Shown here: positions 36,072 to 51,600 of the stretch, piece by piece
Numbering within the stretch: the stretch's first letter is position 1
Layout of the letters: each line of letters starts with the position of its first letter
From: Schistosoma haematobium
Lineage: Eukaryota > Platyhelminthes > Trematoda > Strigeidida > Schistosomatidae
Assembly (NCBI RefSeq): GCF_000699445.3
Contig: NC_067196.1
Coordinates: 31,392,616-31,456,615, forward strand
Direction: 5' to 3'
Length of the DNA stretch: 64,000 nt
Program-made: the position numbers and the translations under genes
The notes under the pieces: generated by a model
Told to the model about the DNA's origin: nothing
The model's database searches: none
What the model saw: the letters and a program-made list of their open reading frames with translations, nothing else

Positions 36072-38381
36072 CAAGTTCAGCTGCATTCTCTTTTCGTTTC
36101 TCCTTGTTATTTATGTTTGCTTTTATTAGTTATCTATTCCGTTTTGTATTTACAAATGAATACACAGTTTAGTAGTGCATATATCAAACCTAACTTGTAT
36201 GTCCGTAAACTTTTTTTACTGTGAACAACTTTCTTATTACTGTTCTTTATTTGCAATCGTTTCAGTTTGATTTCTTTCTATACTCATTTCCTATATCAAC
36301 ATTTCATAGCGTTTATTCCTTCTGTTTCTCCCATCTTTCTAAATATCATTTTCGTTTCTGTTATTTTCTTCAAAGCTTTATTGTTTATTCAGTCTATCGA
36401 TTATTAATAATCGTGAGCATACTACTTCTGCTATTACTGGGAAATATGTCTCTTTTACACTAATTAAAGCTGAGTATCGAATATTTGCAATACTAACTTT
36501 CTCTCTGACTTCTAGAACTGCCACTACAGTACAAATTTTGAACCTTAAATAACTCGGAAGGTGCGACAATCGAATAATAAATGCGACATCTTTGTAACGA
36601 AAAATACACTAGATGGTTTATTCCCTTTTGGTGCAATATAGTGTTTCGAAGAAATTCCATGTTCAGTATTAACTGGTGGATGTTATTACTATTGGCGGTG
36701 TTGTCCGATAGGGTCTGATACGTCATTCTCAGACAAGTAGTTGATTTCTCGATTCTTCTTGTTCATAGGACACAGCATTTGCTTGGTAGAAATCCCGAAA
36801 CATCTTTGCGACGTAGAAGCTGTTTAGCTACGAGGTTAACATGGACTTCTACAACTAAACATTGAGATTGCTAAGTCTACCCCTATATGTTTTGATAAAA
36901 TGACGTCAGTTGTTAATAAATAAAACATCTATCTTATGAGTTTTTTCGAGTCTAGTCTATTTTCTTTGAAAGTTAACGTGCGGCAATCGAACTTGTATGA
37001 ACCTGTTTTCTGAAAGGTAATTTTGATTACTCAGAGGATATTTTAATTGATAAAAACTTGTTTAGGATACCTGTAAACTATAAGTGATAAAAAAGTAACT
37101 AGTAGCATTTTCGAAGGTTCTGTTGTTAATGCTTGCATTTTAAAGAAAACGTATTAATTGTTTAGCTCTCGACCGTTATATTGCAGCTTGTGTTCCAAAA
37201 TGAAGACAATGATATGGTTGTATTACTCTGTTGTTCATACAATGGTATAAACATCGTTTTAGCCTCATCGCCTTGTATTGTTTTTTTCCTACTATAATAG
37301 ATCCACAGTTTGATCAGTGTAAAAGAACGAACTAATGGTTAGAATTTGATGATGAAAATTTACATAACTATGTTTTCAATAAGATCCACATATTTAAAAT
37401 ACCACTTACTAATTTGTGAGTAAATTCTTACATTTCATTAATGTTATGAATATAAAAATGGTGAAAAAACCGTCCATTTTTTCTAGATTCAAAATTACAT
37501 TGAAGTTCTATAATGTTTGGAAATCATGTCTACTTGAAATCCATGTTTCAACGAATGTCAAAACAAACCAATTTTCATGTGTTTACAGAAAGCTCAGACT
37601 TATTTGCCGGATTCCTAAATATCCGGCGTTCTAGATCTAAGTGAATAATCGGTTTGTAACTCCAGATGTCATAAAACAATTAAAGCTCAACTATCTGTCC
37701 ATCCATTCATATCTACTTACTGAATAACATTACATTTTATTCCTCTGTAATTAATAAATCTGTTTAAATGATTTATATCACTATAGTTGTTGACTTGTAT
37801 CATAGTATCACTGTCGATTAAATTACATTGATATTTGATAAGAAGATAGTAGGAAAACTTTAAATGTACATTTTGTTTTATTTTGTAATCTTCTGTTTAT
37901 ATTTGCATAAGTGTAATGACAATTACCTCTTACGATCCCTATCAGTAATTTGACGAATAAGAAAATTTTGTCATTATTAGTTCATTGATATCACTGATTC
38001 CAATAGCAAATAAATTGATGACCTCCCGCTTAATCAACATACCTTACTGTCCTTTACTTTAAAAAGAAATCTGTTCAAAAATGGATTAACTTGAAACAGT
38101 TTTATGAGTACATGCATGTTCAATATATAGGTTTATCTAAATCTCTGTAATCAGTTAGGGGATTATCTCATTTTTTGTAATGTATCCAATTAGAATTTTA
38201 ATGATAGTCTCATTGAGTTATAAAAAGTTTAGGGAATCCTTCATCTATGGGTGCTAATCATCAATTAATAACTAAAAATAAAAAGTATCATTTATAAATC
38301 AACTTAACTTATAAATAATTATATTTCATCAATATTAAAATTATGTTTATTTTAATCTTAAGTAACACTTATATTACCTAT

Positions 38382-38398
38382 ACACACACACACACACA
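38382..38398. repeat. (AC)n microsatellite
   Basis: Eight AC units. Confidence 0.85.
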
Positions 38399-38699
38399 AA
38401 ACATCTACTTTCAACATAACTAATAGTTTTCTAAGAAATAAGAACCAAAAAACACTTCTGACCTTTGATTTTTTGGAATTTCTAATGCATACTGAATTTT
38501 CATTATTTCTAAATTTTAAAAGAAAATTGGATAAGCTTTGAAATCATCTGTAAATCTCTGAATAGCAGAATTGAGATAATCGAAAATCAGTTACTATTAG
38601 GTTATTACATACATTTCATAAATAATGAGTTTAATAACATTTCTTTACTTTTCATTTTTTTACATTATTTGTTTCCTTTGAAGTGAAATTTTATTTTTC

Positions 38700-39165
38700 T
38701 TACGTACTTATGTCTGTCACCCCTCACAGAGGAACATAGGCTGCTCACCAGGATTCTCTATTGAACTTTGTTCTGGTCAATCCTTTCCAATTGCTATTCA
38801 TTCTTTTCATGTCTGCTTCCAATTCACGATACAATGTGGTCTTTGGTTTTATCCCTTTCTTTTACCCTTCAGGATTTCAAGTCCAGCGTTCGCCTTGTGA
38901 TACAGTCTGATAATCTCAGTAATGTATTTTCCACCATCTTCAACGTCTTTTCCTAATTTCCTCCTCAGTTGGAAGCTGGTTTGTTCTCTCCCACAGTAGG
39001 TTGTATCTGATAGTGTCCGGCCAACGGACATTGAGCATCTTGCGAATACAATTGTTTACAAATAGTTGTATATTTTCGATGACGGTCCTAGTAGTTCTTC
39101 AAGTTTCATCTCCGTATAGTAGAACTGTCTTGACGTTTGTATTGAAGATTCTAAATCTGATGTTT
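38700..39165 (-). mobile_element. RTE-like LINE 3' fragment
   Basis: The - strand reads FNTNVKTVLLYGDE, then [14 protein letters not shown] and [15 protein letters not shown] in changing frames. This is the C-terminal part missing from the copy at 31217-32600. It ends toward 38700 at CATAAGTACGTAAG, like the family tail. Inactive. Confidence 0.6.
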
Positions 39166-42100
39166 CACTTCTCACTCATTATGAAATTACAAATATGTAA
39201 TTATTTTTTTTATTAACAGTCTATCCAATCTAACTATTTTAAGTTATCCAGTCAAATCCTTGTAATGATACTTAATGTATTTTTCATGTTTCGTTTCTAA
39301 CCGTTCTTCCTCATAAATTTTGCTCTTTCAATGTATTGATCGAAATGTGATTAATTTGAACGATGCACGTTTGTATCGAAAACTGTAAAAATGACCATCA
39401 TCCAATTAAATCTGATTTATTAACCTATTCGAAAAAGGTCAATCAACAACGTGATCAGAAGTCAACAGAACAAGACAGTTAATTAGAAGAGAAAGGTAGG
39501 GGAAACGTATGAGGACAATCAACCACAAATAAGACTGCCGAAATCAACTTATATGAGTCTCGTGGAATAATTAAGAAGTTCACTTCTACACAAATCAAGC
39601 ACTGATAATATTTTGCGGAATGAAAATGAAAAATCATCAATTAGACCATTTATCTCAAAGAACTCAAAAACAAAAAAAATCAACTGACTTTTGAAGTACT
39701 TCCTAGCTCCTCCTCATAACTACCAGCAAAATTAGCAAATAGAACTACCTTCAAATATTATTTATCATTGTAAAATATTGTCTCCAATTGTCAACCTGTT
39801 TAATAATTTACTATCATCTTACATTCATTTTGTTTTATTTTCTCCTTTTTGGGATCTTTTAATTAATTTTTTTCCCATTCACTCCACAATTCTTTGAGTG
39901 ATAATAAATCAAGTTTACTGTCCAGATAATAATCATTCTTATCGAGTTTATTGTTAATATACAATTAACGCTTCTATCAAGTGCTAATCAAATTAATACA
40001 GTTTTCTAAAAAAATAATTATATGTACAGTCATTATTGGTTGTTTTTTCGCCTTTGTGTCATAAATTATCACGAAATTGTTGTCTTCTATTAAAATGAAA
40101 ATGATTCTGATGAAATATTGAACATCAAGAGGGGACATTAAAAAGAATTGTTCATATTGAAATATGCCTAATCAGTAGACTAGCATAGAATAGATTAGCT
40201 GTACACAAGTATGCAGAATTCATGTTGACAGATCAATTGTATACATAAATAGTATAATGCTTGTGCACAACGTGATACACTTTATTCTAATAGCACTACT
40301 TACTGTTTGAACGTAATCAAAATACAGAAGGAAATAAATAAATATACATTCGGTCATTATTATAAATTACTTATCAAATTATATTTTCATAAACATAAAC
40401 ACTATATATAAAAGTAGAAAAGTGGTTTTCAGTTTTTAGAAAAAGAAATATAGCGTACCACATTAATGGAGGACTGAGTTGATTTAGTGATCAGGCATTA
40501 GTTCACAATCTTATGAATACAATATAACTAAACCGTTTGGTCAGTTATGGATTATAATTATTTTGATCCCGTACAAATTTCTAAAAACAAACAGCATTTG
40601 TAAATAATCCTGATTTTCTAATAATAAGCAGTGATTTGTGGAGGTACCTAAGGATAGAGTAACGTACCTACCTATGACTGTTAAAAGTAAACAATGGTAA
40701 ATTGTAAATCTACTGAAAATGAAGGGTTGACCTCTAAATTCCAACTCGATTATTGAGTGATATGATATCACTTCAAAACCTTGGAGTATTCATTTTGATA
40801 CCCCGTGGAATCGAAAGTATCCACAGTCGAGGAGTTTCAAACCAGAAAAGTAAACCAACCTAATCTGCTTGGTCTTTATTAGTTATCCAGCAAATTGAAT
40901 GAAATCATAATCCTATTCTAAACAGTACCGGTTTTTCGTTTAGAAATGTTATTTAAATACAATATAATCTGCTTAATAAGACTTTTCCATTTTCAAGCTG
41001 ACAGTATGCCGAATATGAACATGTTAAATAAAAGGGGTAATACTGTTTACTAATAATAACAAAGATGAAAGAAAAGCGCTTTAATTGTTGAAGTTTATGC
41101 AACCGGCACTTTAGAGAAATGAGAATGAAACATATAATTAAGTACTTCATATTCAATTTAAAACAAACAATCCAGTAGAGTTATGTGATCACCAATGGAT
41201 GAGTTATGTTAAATGTTCATAAGCATAAACTAATAGGTCTTGAACATATTCTAAAAACAGTCTTCAGTAAAAAAAACAGGACAACTGTTTGAAGTACATT
41301 CATGGTAGTTTTTTCCCTTACAGTTGTATTGTTCATATACAATAATTATTAATTACATAACAATGCGATTGGCTTTGATTTTCTGCCACAACTCGACCCT
41401 TGGAATCAATAATCATAGAGTTACTATCTGGTTATTCAGCATAACTCAACTATCCGTCAATTCCTCAGATCATATGATCACTTGAATATTTCGTTTATCT
41501 ACATCTGTTTACATCTTTATTTAGCATTATTTTTTAGCATATCTGAAATATATCTTGTCATTAAAAGTCAGTACGATTACTCATTAGATTAAACGAATGT
41601 CAGTGTTATTTTTCTACGTATCCCTGAATCCAAATATTATTCAAGTAACATTACCATCTTATACGAACATTATTACGAAGGTAGTATTGATTGGACGGAA
41701 GGACACATAGGGGTTCAACATCCATAAGCTTCGAGTCGAACTAAATGCAATATTTCACTATCGTAGAAACGTCAGTGTGTGTGACAAGGAAACAGAATTC
41801 CACTGTTATTTTCCACTAGCACTTACAATCTCTCAAATATAAGAACTTTTTGGATTTTCACGGTAATTCATTATGGAAATTGGATTCAAAGACATAATTT
41901 TGTAAAACTCCTTACAATTAGTTATTCAGGAACTCTTATTGTCTGGGCAAGTGGTTAAGCTTATACGCCACTGCCCTGAAAAAAAATATCTTGAACATTC
42001 ACAAAGTTGATAAACATTTTACTAGGCTATACATATAGCATACAGTATTGTCAGGGTTGTCTCAGTCATTCTATCCAAATATAATTCAACAAAGAAAAGC

Positions 42101-42929
42101 TAGGTAGAAACTGTGTTAGTGACTTAAACCAACAATTACTGTGTTTATGTTTTCATTGAACACACAATGAATCCACCAAACTCTGACGTAAATATCTTTG
42201 AAATATAATCATAACTATGGAGCACTAAACAGACGAATCAATGAAAAACAATCTATATTTTATGCATATAATAGTAGGTGATGTATTCTAAATATGAAAC
42301 AGACAATATTTTTGATGCGAATTCGTAAAAACTACCTGTACAGATGATTTTCATAAATATAAGATAACTTCAGCTTTTGAAATTGAAACACATAGGAAAC
42401 TTTCTTGCTAGAAATTTTAAATCAACATGGTTTATTTTTACTTCAAGGTTCCTTTATTCCTTTAGAAATACCTGATGTTTAGGTTATCAGATTCATGTAT
42501 TTGCATTGTTGCACCTGTTGTAATCCATTAGGGAAATTTGTTTCATTGTGTGATTTGGAAATATTCAACTTCAAAGTACACAGAATTGGTATTGAAGTTG
42601 GTGACAAACGGACCATCAGAATGATACTTTCATGTAGTTTCACGATGGTGCTTAGAAAGGCTGCTCATAAAAGTTATAAATATTTTGTCTACGACATTAT
42701 GACAACGCTACTAATCACCTAAATTCTATCCTGGAATTCACTTAGTTTTATGGGTGTTTTGAGTATTTATTTAATGAAGTTCTGTGATGACAGATCTATA
42801 CAGTGTTACAAAAGAAATTCTTCAGTAACCAATAAGTGATTTTAGTTGTAAATACCATAGATGACAATAACTTATTTACGAAGCAAATATTAATTTACTC
42901 GGATTTAACCCACACTTTGTATAAAGGCC

Positions 42930-43030
42930 AGGCCATTACCAGTTACTCAAACAGATGTAGGTGAATCATGATTCGAACTCGATGCCTAATAATTTAGAAC
43001 TAAATGCCTTTATCATCAAGACGTAAATAA
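42930..43030 (-). repeat. tRNA-like SINE head remnant
   Basis: On the - strand a B-box-like GAGTTCGAATCATG follows an A-box-like CTTGATGATAAAGGC at a spacing typical of tRNA-derived SINEs. No cloverleaf can be drawn, so it is not called a tRNA gene. Confidence 0.4.
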
Positions 43031-44129
43031 AGGGAACTATCGTCCCTAAGTGATTAAATTCAATGATAAATTACGAAAAATAACTTTGATGTTTCTCACT
43101 GTTCATTTCTAAAATAATGTACTCACTTCATACAAGTTTACTGATATATTTAAATCAGAATAACCGTGATTACTATTTCTCTGTAGATTAGTGAATTCAT
43201 TATTGAATAAATCAATACCTGACATTATAAATTCATTGACTTATCAATTTTGTAGATTAAATATATGACAATACGTACTTTTTTAACTATTAAAAACATT
43301 TTTACTTTTGAATAGATTTTGGACTTACTTTTCTAACTATTATCAATAGTTCTACATAACGACAAGGTTCATATTGTGAAACAGAAGAAACAAATAATTT
43401 TTAAGATAATAGTCCAAAACTATTGATTAATTATAAATCTCTTAGAATAATGCCAATATGTTACAAGTAGGTCTTATCAGAAAATATGTAATATGCAGTA
43501 GCGTTTTGTGTAATTTCGTTCAGAGAATACCTATTGATTTAACAAAAAAATTGTTAAAGGAATTCATATATTTACTGACTGGTGAAGCTAGATAGATATT
43601 GATAATGTTTTATGATAATTATACATGGATATTTGCTGTGAGAAGTTAGCTTTACACAGGTGGATACAACAAATTTTTGGTCACTTCGAAAACTTTGATC
43701 TTTTGAACTTATTTTAGAATACAATAATGGTTATGCACTTCTAAAGGAATACAAATGAAGACAAAACTGTTATTCTGTAATCTAGTAGTATACATTACAC
43801 ATGTCTATTTATCTTTCAGAAACTTGATAACAATTTTACATTTTTCAATGGTTGGATTTCAAACTAATTATGTACTGGGAATTTATTCAATACTTTTCTC
43901 TGCAGTTTTCTTTTATTGTGAGATGACCCGATTTTCTTGTATTCAATAATGAGCTTATTCAAAAAGGATTGACAGTTCTGATCAATAAATTTTAATTGAT
44001 TTACTCAGTTTTAGCAACTAGACATCTTGAACAGTGTCTCTCCTTAGTAGAGGTGTTCTTCGTCTTTCTGTTTGAAACTTACTCGAGCCTACTAATATGA
44101 GCACTCGGGAAAGTGAAAAACTCTAGTGA

Positions 44130-44245
44130 GTTAGTTTTCTACGGGATGGGGTCGCTAACCCCATGCCCAACCCACCTCCTTTACCCGGGATTGGGACCGG
44201 CAGTAACTCTAGTAGAGCTAAAGGGGGAGTTAGTTTGAGTATTAG
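44130..44245 (+). repeat. LINE-derived GC-rich repeat fragment
   Basis: Shares TTTTCTACGGGATGGGGTCG, ATGCCCAACCCACCTCCTTT and TAGTAGAGCTA with 23870-24050. No open frame. Confidence 0.6.
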
Positions 44246-45210
44246 ATAGTAAAAAATATTTTTCACTAATCAATGAGATTTGGTCAGAAGAATACTTAAA
44301 CTTACAAGTTGATCTTACATAATAATGATTTCGAAAGTTGTTTAAAACACCTGCATTTTTTGCATAATCATTTGTATCTACTAAAACAATAAACAGTAGC
44401 TCAAATAAAAATAAAAACCTTTTATCTGGAGCAATTTCATTATCGGTAGATTTTAAAAGACTCCAAGGCGAATTTCATCAAAAACTGTTAATCATCCAAC
44501 AATTAACAAACTAAAGAGCGAAAATGATAAGTATCAATTATTATTTCACGATTCTTTAAAAATATTTCAAAACACAAATTAAAGAGCTACCGAATTTAAC
44601 GAGCCTCATGTATTTATATGTATCATAATGGTACATGAATTTGTACTGAACGTAATAGATTACTTAATAGTTATATGTATAAATAATATCTACTCTAAAG
44701 ATTATTTATGTTGAAATATAACACCAAAGTAACACTACTTATCTAATGTAAAATACTCAATTTTCATAGTTTATTCATACATTTACGATTATATAATAAT
44801 TTCTAATCAAATAAATGAATAGAATTCAGTATGGGAATTATAAAACTATAATATTTATTGAGTATATTCTCAGTTTGAATTCTCTAATACAATGAGTGTA
44901 TATTCACACTAATGTAATCATGAACACTTAAAGAGATATATTGATAATATCAGTTCATACTTAATATATAAACACATGAAATATGAATTGAGATATAAGA
45001 CAGTCACTAGTAAGTGTTGTCGTTTTTTTTTCTTCAGGTTATTTCATTGATCTCAATAATAATAATTCTTACTATAACTCAAATGTTCTAGATATTAGTC
45101 AACACATTTATATATATACAGCTTATTTGTTTTTGTAGCAAGTACTTCATATTATTTTGAAAGCTAAAAGACCAATGGTTAATTTAATACAGTTAATACT
45201 TCAACCCTTT

Positions 45211-45252
45211 TTCTATCTATCTACCTACCTACCTATATATATATATATATAT
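45211..45252. repeat. Compound microsatellite (CTAT)n(CTAC)n(TA)n
   Basis: CTATCTAT, then CTACCTACCTAC, then TATATATATATA in tandem. Confidence 0.85.
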
Positions 45253-45622
45253 AACACATTAATTCAATGTTGATTGTATATTAAGTTCATAGAATCTAAT
45301 TCATTTTAAAGTTATAGTGATGATATTTTTAATGTATTTGATTCAAATGAACTTCTGTTGAATGTTATTATTAACCTTGTTAATTATCAAACAATATTGA
45401 ATTGTTTATATCATCTTATTGTTATATTCATCATTTGTTTCCTGTTTTTAAAAAACAACAAAAGCAAAAAGAAATCTGTCTACATTATACAATAAAGGGA
45501 ACTAATTATTCGATAAAAGAGATGTATAATTGATATCTGAACATTTATTAATTAATAAATGGATTGATAAATATCTTTTTATGAATATATGATTACTGAT
45601 GACTGCGAATGTTGCATATCAG

Positions 45623-48600
45623 TTAGCCTGGATGGAATTATTGGATACAGAAAATAGGTATATCCATTTATTACAAGATGTTTATGATGTAAGTGAATAT
45701 ATTTTCAAATAACAGTCAGCTTTTTTTAAATGACTTCACAATTACAAACTGTTCAAGGTATAATAAGAACTTTTATTCGTTTAAGGGAATACACTTACAT
45801 AACTGTCGGCCTGCTTGAGCATCTGGGCTACCTGTTCTTGTCATCTAGATATTTCAACAAGTTATCTATTTTTGTTTGTTTTAATATATCATTATGTCTA
45901 TCAATCGCATAACCTATTCTGGTGCGTTTCTGAAAAGTGTATAACCTTTCACTGTTAAAGTTACAAACAGCCCAATAAGAGATAATGTGGTCACTGGCAA
46001 TATGCAGCGAAAAGAATATACATTATTCAGATGTTCATTTAGTGAACTGCTAACATCTAACTGGCGATCACTCAATATTTATCGTTAGGATCGACCAAGA
46101 AGTAAGAAACGGAAACTTGTTGAAATACTTTGTGCTGAGAATTCTATATTGTACCAAAAATATAATATTGAATAAAGCTAATAATAATAATAAATGTTCA
46201 GGTTAAACTGTCTACAAGTTTATATCGGTTTTACTTATTTACTGTTAAACTGGATAAGTTTAAGGGTTACGTTACCTGGTTAATTGTGTATTAATATATG
46301 TTGACAAAATAAATAACAAACCTCAAGATTTTTAAGTTGAATTATTAAATAATCCATTCAGGGGCACTGTCACTAAGCTGAATGATTATCAACTAACACC
46401 TTTATCATATGAACCCATTTTATATTTTTGGTTCGTTTATTCTAATATTCTTAACACAGCCATGATAGAGTTTGTGTTTTTTCTAGAACCATCGTTCTAA
46501 GGTGATATTAAAATAATTAAACGAGTAACTTAGTTGATAACTTTCGTATCTTATCACCTTCTTGCAAGCAAACTATGTAACGTTTGAATATTGTTGTTAT
46601 CATTAAGAAATGAAAATATAATATTCTAGATATTCTGACTAAAACTGAGTCATGTGAAAATGACTAGCCTCTGCTGACTGCTAGACTTTGTCAATAATCC
46701 TCCAAAGATACACTAGTGGTTTTTATCATGATATTTAATTTTGCTGTTCCCGGAATAACGATTTAATCAGGGGAAGATCTATTAACAGATTAAAAGTTAT
46801 CAAATCGTAGAAACAGTTTTCATCTAACTATAACAAATCAATTAGCAGAAGTATGAGGTAAAATCAAGCAATCATATGAAAACTGATAAATTGGAGTATC
46901 CTATTTCTATGTTTAACAAATAAACTTAAATAATGTCATTTAAAACAAGCAGATATGTCTAAATAGATAAAAGTGATTAGTTAAGCCAGTCGAACACTAA
47001 GATTTCAAGAAAATTTAAGACGTTTAACCAGCAAGTTTATGTTATTTTCATCACAGTTCTGTATAGTTATACTTTAACTGAAACTGATCAATTTATATTC
47101 GTATATATGCCTCCTGAGCGAACCGGTTCAGCAAGTTTGGATGGATTTGAAGGGCAGTTAAAAGCAGATTCTAAAAAGCCTACTTTATCCAATTTGGAAT
47201 CCATCAGTTAAAAGTACGTGGATCCAAGTGGTGACGTTTGTTGTACTCATTTCAGTTCTTGTTATAATATTGTTAAAAAAAAACTTTTTTAATACCTATT
47301 TCTAGCATTTACACAAAAACTTTTATTTTCGTTATTTCGTTATTTTATAATTCAGAAGGTCATGATAAACAAAGAAATTGACTGTAAAACATCAGTTGGT
47401 ATTACACAGATTCCATTTACTCAATTAAAACAAAAATTACTTGGGAATTGGTCTGAATTACTGTCATTTCATAAAATGTAAGTTATTTACAACTGTTTAA
47501 CATAATATATAAGAACTTTCGTTTAAATTTAATCGAATAATTTCACAGTATTTGGGCATCGAGTTCATGTTTAGCATAATATTCATCTTTTATAACCTGT
47601 AAATTGTCTAATTTTTCAGATAGTATAAGTAGTCTAAACTAGACTATAATGGTTAATTGATATTTAACTAAAAAAAATATTATAGTGAATTCTTTCGACA
47701 AATCAATTATTGGATCGATAACACTTATGTATGTGTGGAGATTTGAAAATATTTAAATATTGTCACATGATGGATATTTAAAATTCAATGAGAATATTTA
47801 AAAATTGTTGAAAACAGTTTCTTAATATTTATCTTATCTTGAAAATCAAATAAAAAATTATATTCCTTGTCGATTGAACGTTACTTGTTGATTGTTGTGT
47901 TGGAAACATATATCGCTTACATTCGAAACGAGGGAACTCTGCAGTTCCCACGACGCGAAAGTAAGAACACAAAGACTGGTATAAGTGAAAATTTATTGTC
48001 CCCAAAACACGACGACGAGCGTAGTCGAAAATACACTAATTTATATGTTGATTCGTACACCGATTTTGACCAATAATTAGAATAAAATCACATAGATGAA
48101 AAATGACAAATCACATACTGAGCATAGTTCATGTCAATGGAATACAAGAATATCGCATATTATACAGAATAAAATATCATACGAGAAAAGGAAATAAATA
48201 CGACATTGAATGATCATTACATTGAATCAAAATGGAAATAATCTTGAACAATAACTCATAATGAGTAAATCAATCGAAAATTGACTTTTCTTTCTATGAC
48301 ATCAAGAATTAATGGACATTAACAGTTGAATTGTTTTTATTGTTTTTAATGTTAAATAACACAGTTTTAAATCTAACATTTTTAATATTATGAATAATTC
48401 CTGAAGTTGATGTTTAGGTCTACAGTTGAAATATTTAGATTTTGTTTTTATATGATTACTGTCAATATTTTGAAGCTCAGAGTACATATGTACCATACAG
48501 ACTTACTAAAACCCAGCCCTGAATGTCAGCAACTGGAAAACCAAAAACTCTTAGGAATGATAAATATAATATCTGTTAAACATGCTAGTGAGTACTTATA

Positions 48601-51600
48601 CTCAGTTGCTTAGCAACTAACTAGCTACTTAAGTGGTAGCTATGGGACTCGAATATGAATATCAACACTGAGATCCAGGTACCAGCGAATCAGTTATAGA
48701 GTCGCTTTTTCAATTTTTCAGATATTTTAATTTTTTACTTTCGACACCATTACTTCCTCATTTTATTGATTAAGGATTCTTTTTGTAAATTGCTCAAACA
48801 TTGATTCTGGATGGTTTGGGTGTTTTCAAAACAGTGCATATTTAATTTTATTAAGATTTGATTTTTTTATACACTCGTCCGTTCTTGGTTGGTTGTTCTC
48901 TTGTTTCTGGATGCTAATTTTTGTCATTTACTACAGAGTATATGATCCTTAAATACCACTAGATCTAGGTACTATGTTTCAAATTAATGTCATCATTTAC
49001 TTACAGGGTTTGACACGTAAAGCAGTCTTAGTTTATAATCCTCGGGAGGATTCTACAACTGAAAACGTAACTCTATTAGCTGCGATAAGTAACCACAGGG
49101 ACCTTCAGTAGAATGCTATTCACTACATAATCAAGAACTGTATGAGTGATAAAGTTCACTTTTGTTAGGTGAAACTTTTCGAAATGACTGTCATTACGTA
49201 ATAATTTTATCTGAAGAAAAATAGAAAGTTTCAACTAACTGGAAAGTATTGTATTTATAGATTTCAATTTACATGATAATTTTCTTTGAAAAAATATGTA
49301 GATCCAAGTTATCGAATTTATTCGGGTAATTTGATTTGTCCTTTTCAAATCAGTAAACGAAAAAAGTAGCTAAAATATTTCCTCTGGGATTCTAAACCTT
49401 TAAACAACAAAACGTTTTCCCCACTATGATATACATTACAGGCATGTTCTACCTACATTGAAAGAATGCAATGGAAATGCTAAGATGATCAAATATTGGG
49501 CTTCTGTCATGGTATGTTCTATTTCGTAATTAGTTTTCGAGTTATTTTATATATTAGTAGCCAAGTGATAGCCGTAATCCTCAATTATGCATATCCACTT
49601 AAAGTTTATTCTTCGAAGGTTTGTTTTATTGAGGAAGAATTGTTACACTCTGTGGTTTTACGCACTCATTGCGCAAACTATTAGATCTTGAAAAGACTAG
49701 CTATGGAGACTTTATTTCTAAAAACAAACAATGATTTCTACAATTTATGCATATTTTGCAGGTGATCAAATCGACACGAATAACGACACGCAGAGGGTGA
49801 CTTCGGTTACATAAATAATTTGTCAATTGACACTACCTCGCCTACATTTTCATCTCAACTGAGATATTGTATGATATGTCTGGCATTTCTCAACATATAA
49901 ATAACTGACTAAGCTACTGAGTTAGACAATTGTGTGTTGGTAATTTCGTGAGAAACACCTTCCATCCTTATATTTTGTTATAAAGTTTATGTATTTCCAT
50001 GAATAAATGCATAATGTAAAAATAATATAAACTAACAATTTTTCGAATGGCCGGAAGTAGTTGGCTATAAGTCACACATAACTTTTAAGAAACTAATGCA
50101 CCTTCGATACTTTAAGTATGCTTCAGTCAGTGACAGTAGAATATCTTCAGCTTAACTATTTGATTTCATCCGCCACAAAAAGTGAAGAATATTGGTACAA
50201 TCAAAAACCCAATTTTAAGATTTTTCTAACCGAATCTATTCAGTTCTAACCTTATCTGGACGATAAAATTACGCTTAATCCTTTGAGATTTATAGTAGAA
50301 ATTAAATTATCATCTGACAAATGGTTTATCTATTCTACGACTGTTGGTCAAATAATTATAAACCAAATTGAAACTCTCCCTCTGCTATAATAAAATAAGA
50401 AGTTAGTACCTAATATAACAGAGTACTTCTCATTGTTGTACTGTCAACTCAGTTCATTTAATTGGACACTAAAATATGAGAAGGTTAATCAGTTTACTCG
50501 GCTGCTCAAATGGAAATTGGTTGACTGTCCGTTCAGAATATAATATTCATTGGCTTATGCATAACAGTTTCTTTAGAAATCTGCTGCTGAATTATGATTT
50601 CTGTTGTGTTGATCCGTTTTAGTGAGTTCTCAAATATAAACATGCTATCAAATGAAAGGAACATCGTTTAAGGATAAATGGTGTTAATAAATGGAAAGGG
50701 ATATTACTGAATTGTTGTTACTGTACTCAAATGGTACAGTTAATAAAGTGTAACCGTCATATGCTGAATTAATTTTTAAATAAGTATTACATTTAAAATT
50801 TTCAATAAACAGCAATTATCAGAACTATGTGATACATTAGCGCAATACCTTTCGAACAATCTGATCACTCATATACTTGTTAAGAACGTTTATATATAAA
50901 AAATTTAAAGGGTCAACTGGACTGAAAATGGAGGGTAAGCGGAAACAAGGATAATAAGAAATAATGCGAAAACAATTTGAAACCTAATCACTCTGGGTAA
51001 TAAGCTAATATTACCAAGGTAGGTTTAAGGTGAGAACAAACTGTTTTTGAATAGACAAAGGGGTTTGAATTTTCGTATGGTTAAGGCTTCAATGAACCTT
51101 AGTATACGCCCTATTACACTTTTGTACAACACCACAAAAGCCGAATTAAGATTAATCTTATGACGTGTTTCAATTATGTTTCACAATAGAGGATGATGGA
51201 TGCTTACTATCTACTATTATGGGGTCATTTGATTTCATTTGTGTTTGCAACTATTTAGGTACATGTTCACACATCCTAACTTTACGGTTGACATTTTGCC
51301 CACGGCAATTAAGATTCCCTACCACCCATTTCTAAAAAAATGTATGGTGTCAAAGAAAAATTTAGCGATCGGTGATTGGTGTACTTGTTTTGCAAGTGTG
51401 TGCTCAAGTGATAATGAACAAACATTTTGTCACCTTTAATAATTTTGTAATTGGTCGTAAACTGTTCATCTTTGCAATGTGATTAGTTGAAATTGAAATC
51501 GTATCTAGAGCTGTGATTGGATGTCAGAATTTTGATTTTTACATTTGAAATTTAACGATAATGAATAAATCTTTTTGTGTAATCGTAGTCTTGTAAGAAA

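Larger units (their letters stand above)
36072..45622. other. 9.5-kb region between flightless-1 and RhoGEF B
   Basis: Mostly AT-rich sequence without convincing exons. Possible poly(A) signals for flightless-1 are ATTAAA (36463-36468) and AATAAA (36576-36581). Repeat remnants are listed separately (38700-39165, 42930-43030, 44130-44245). Upstream exons of gene B may be hidden here. The open frames at 42495, 43755 and similar have no recognisable homology. Confidence 0.5.

Noticed and set aside
42495..42722. 75-codon frame with Cys-rich start
   Set aside because: No recognisable domain and no in-phase splice sites linking it to gene B.
43755..43949. Hydrophobic 64-codon frame, possible membrane protein
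   Set aside because: T-rich intergenic DNA gives such frames by chance. No homology or splice context was seen.
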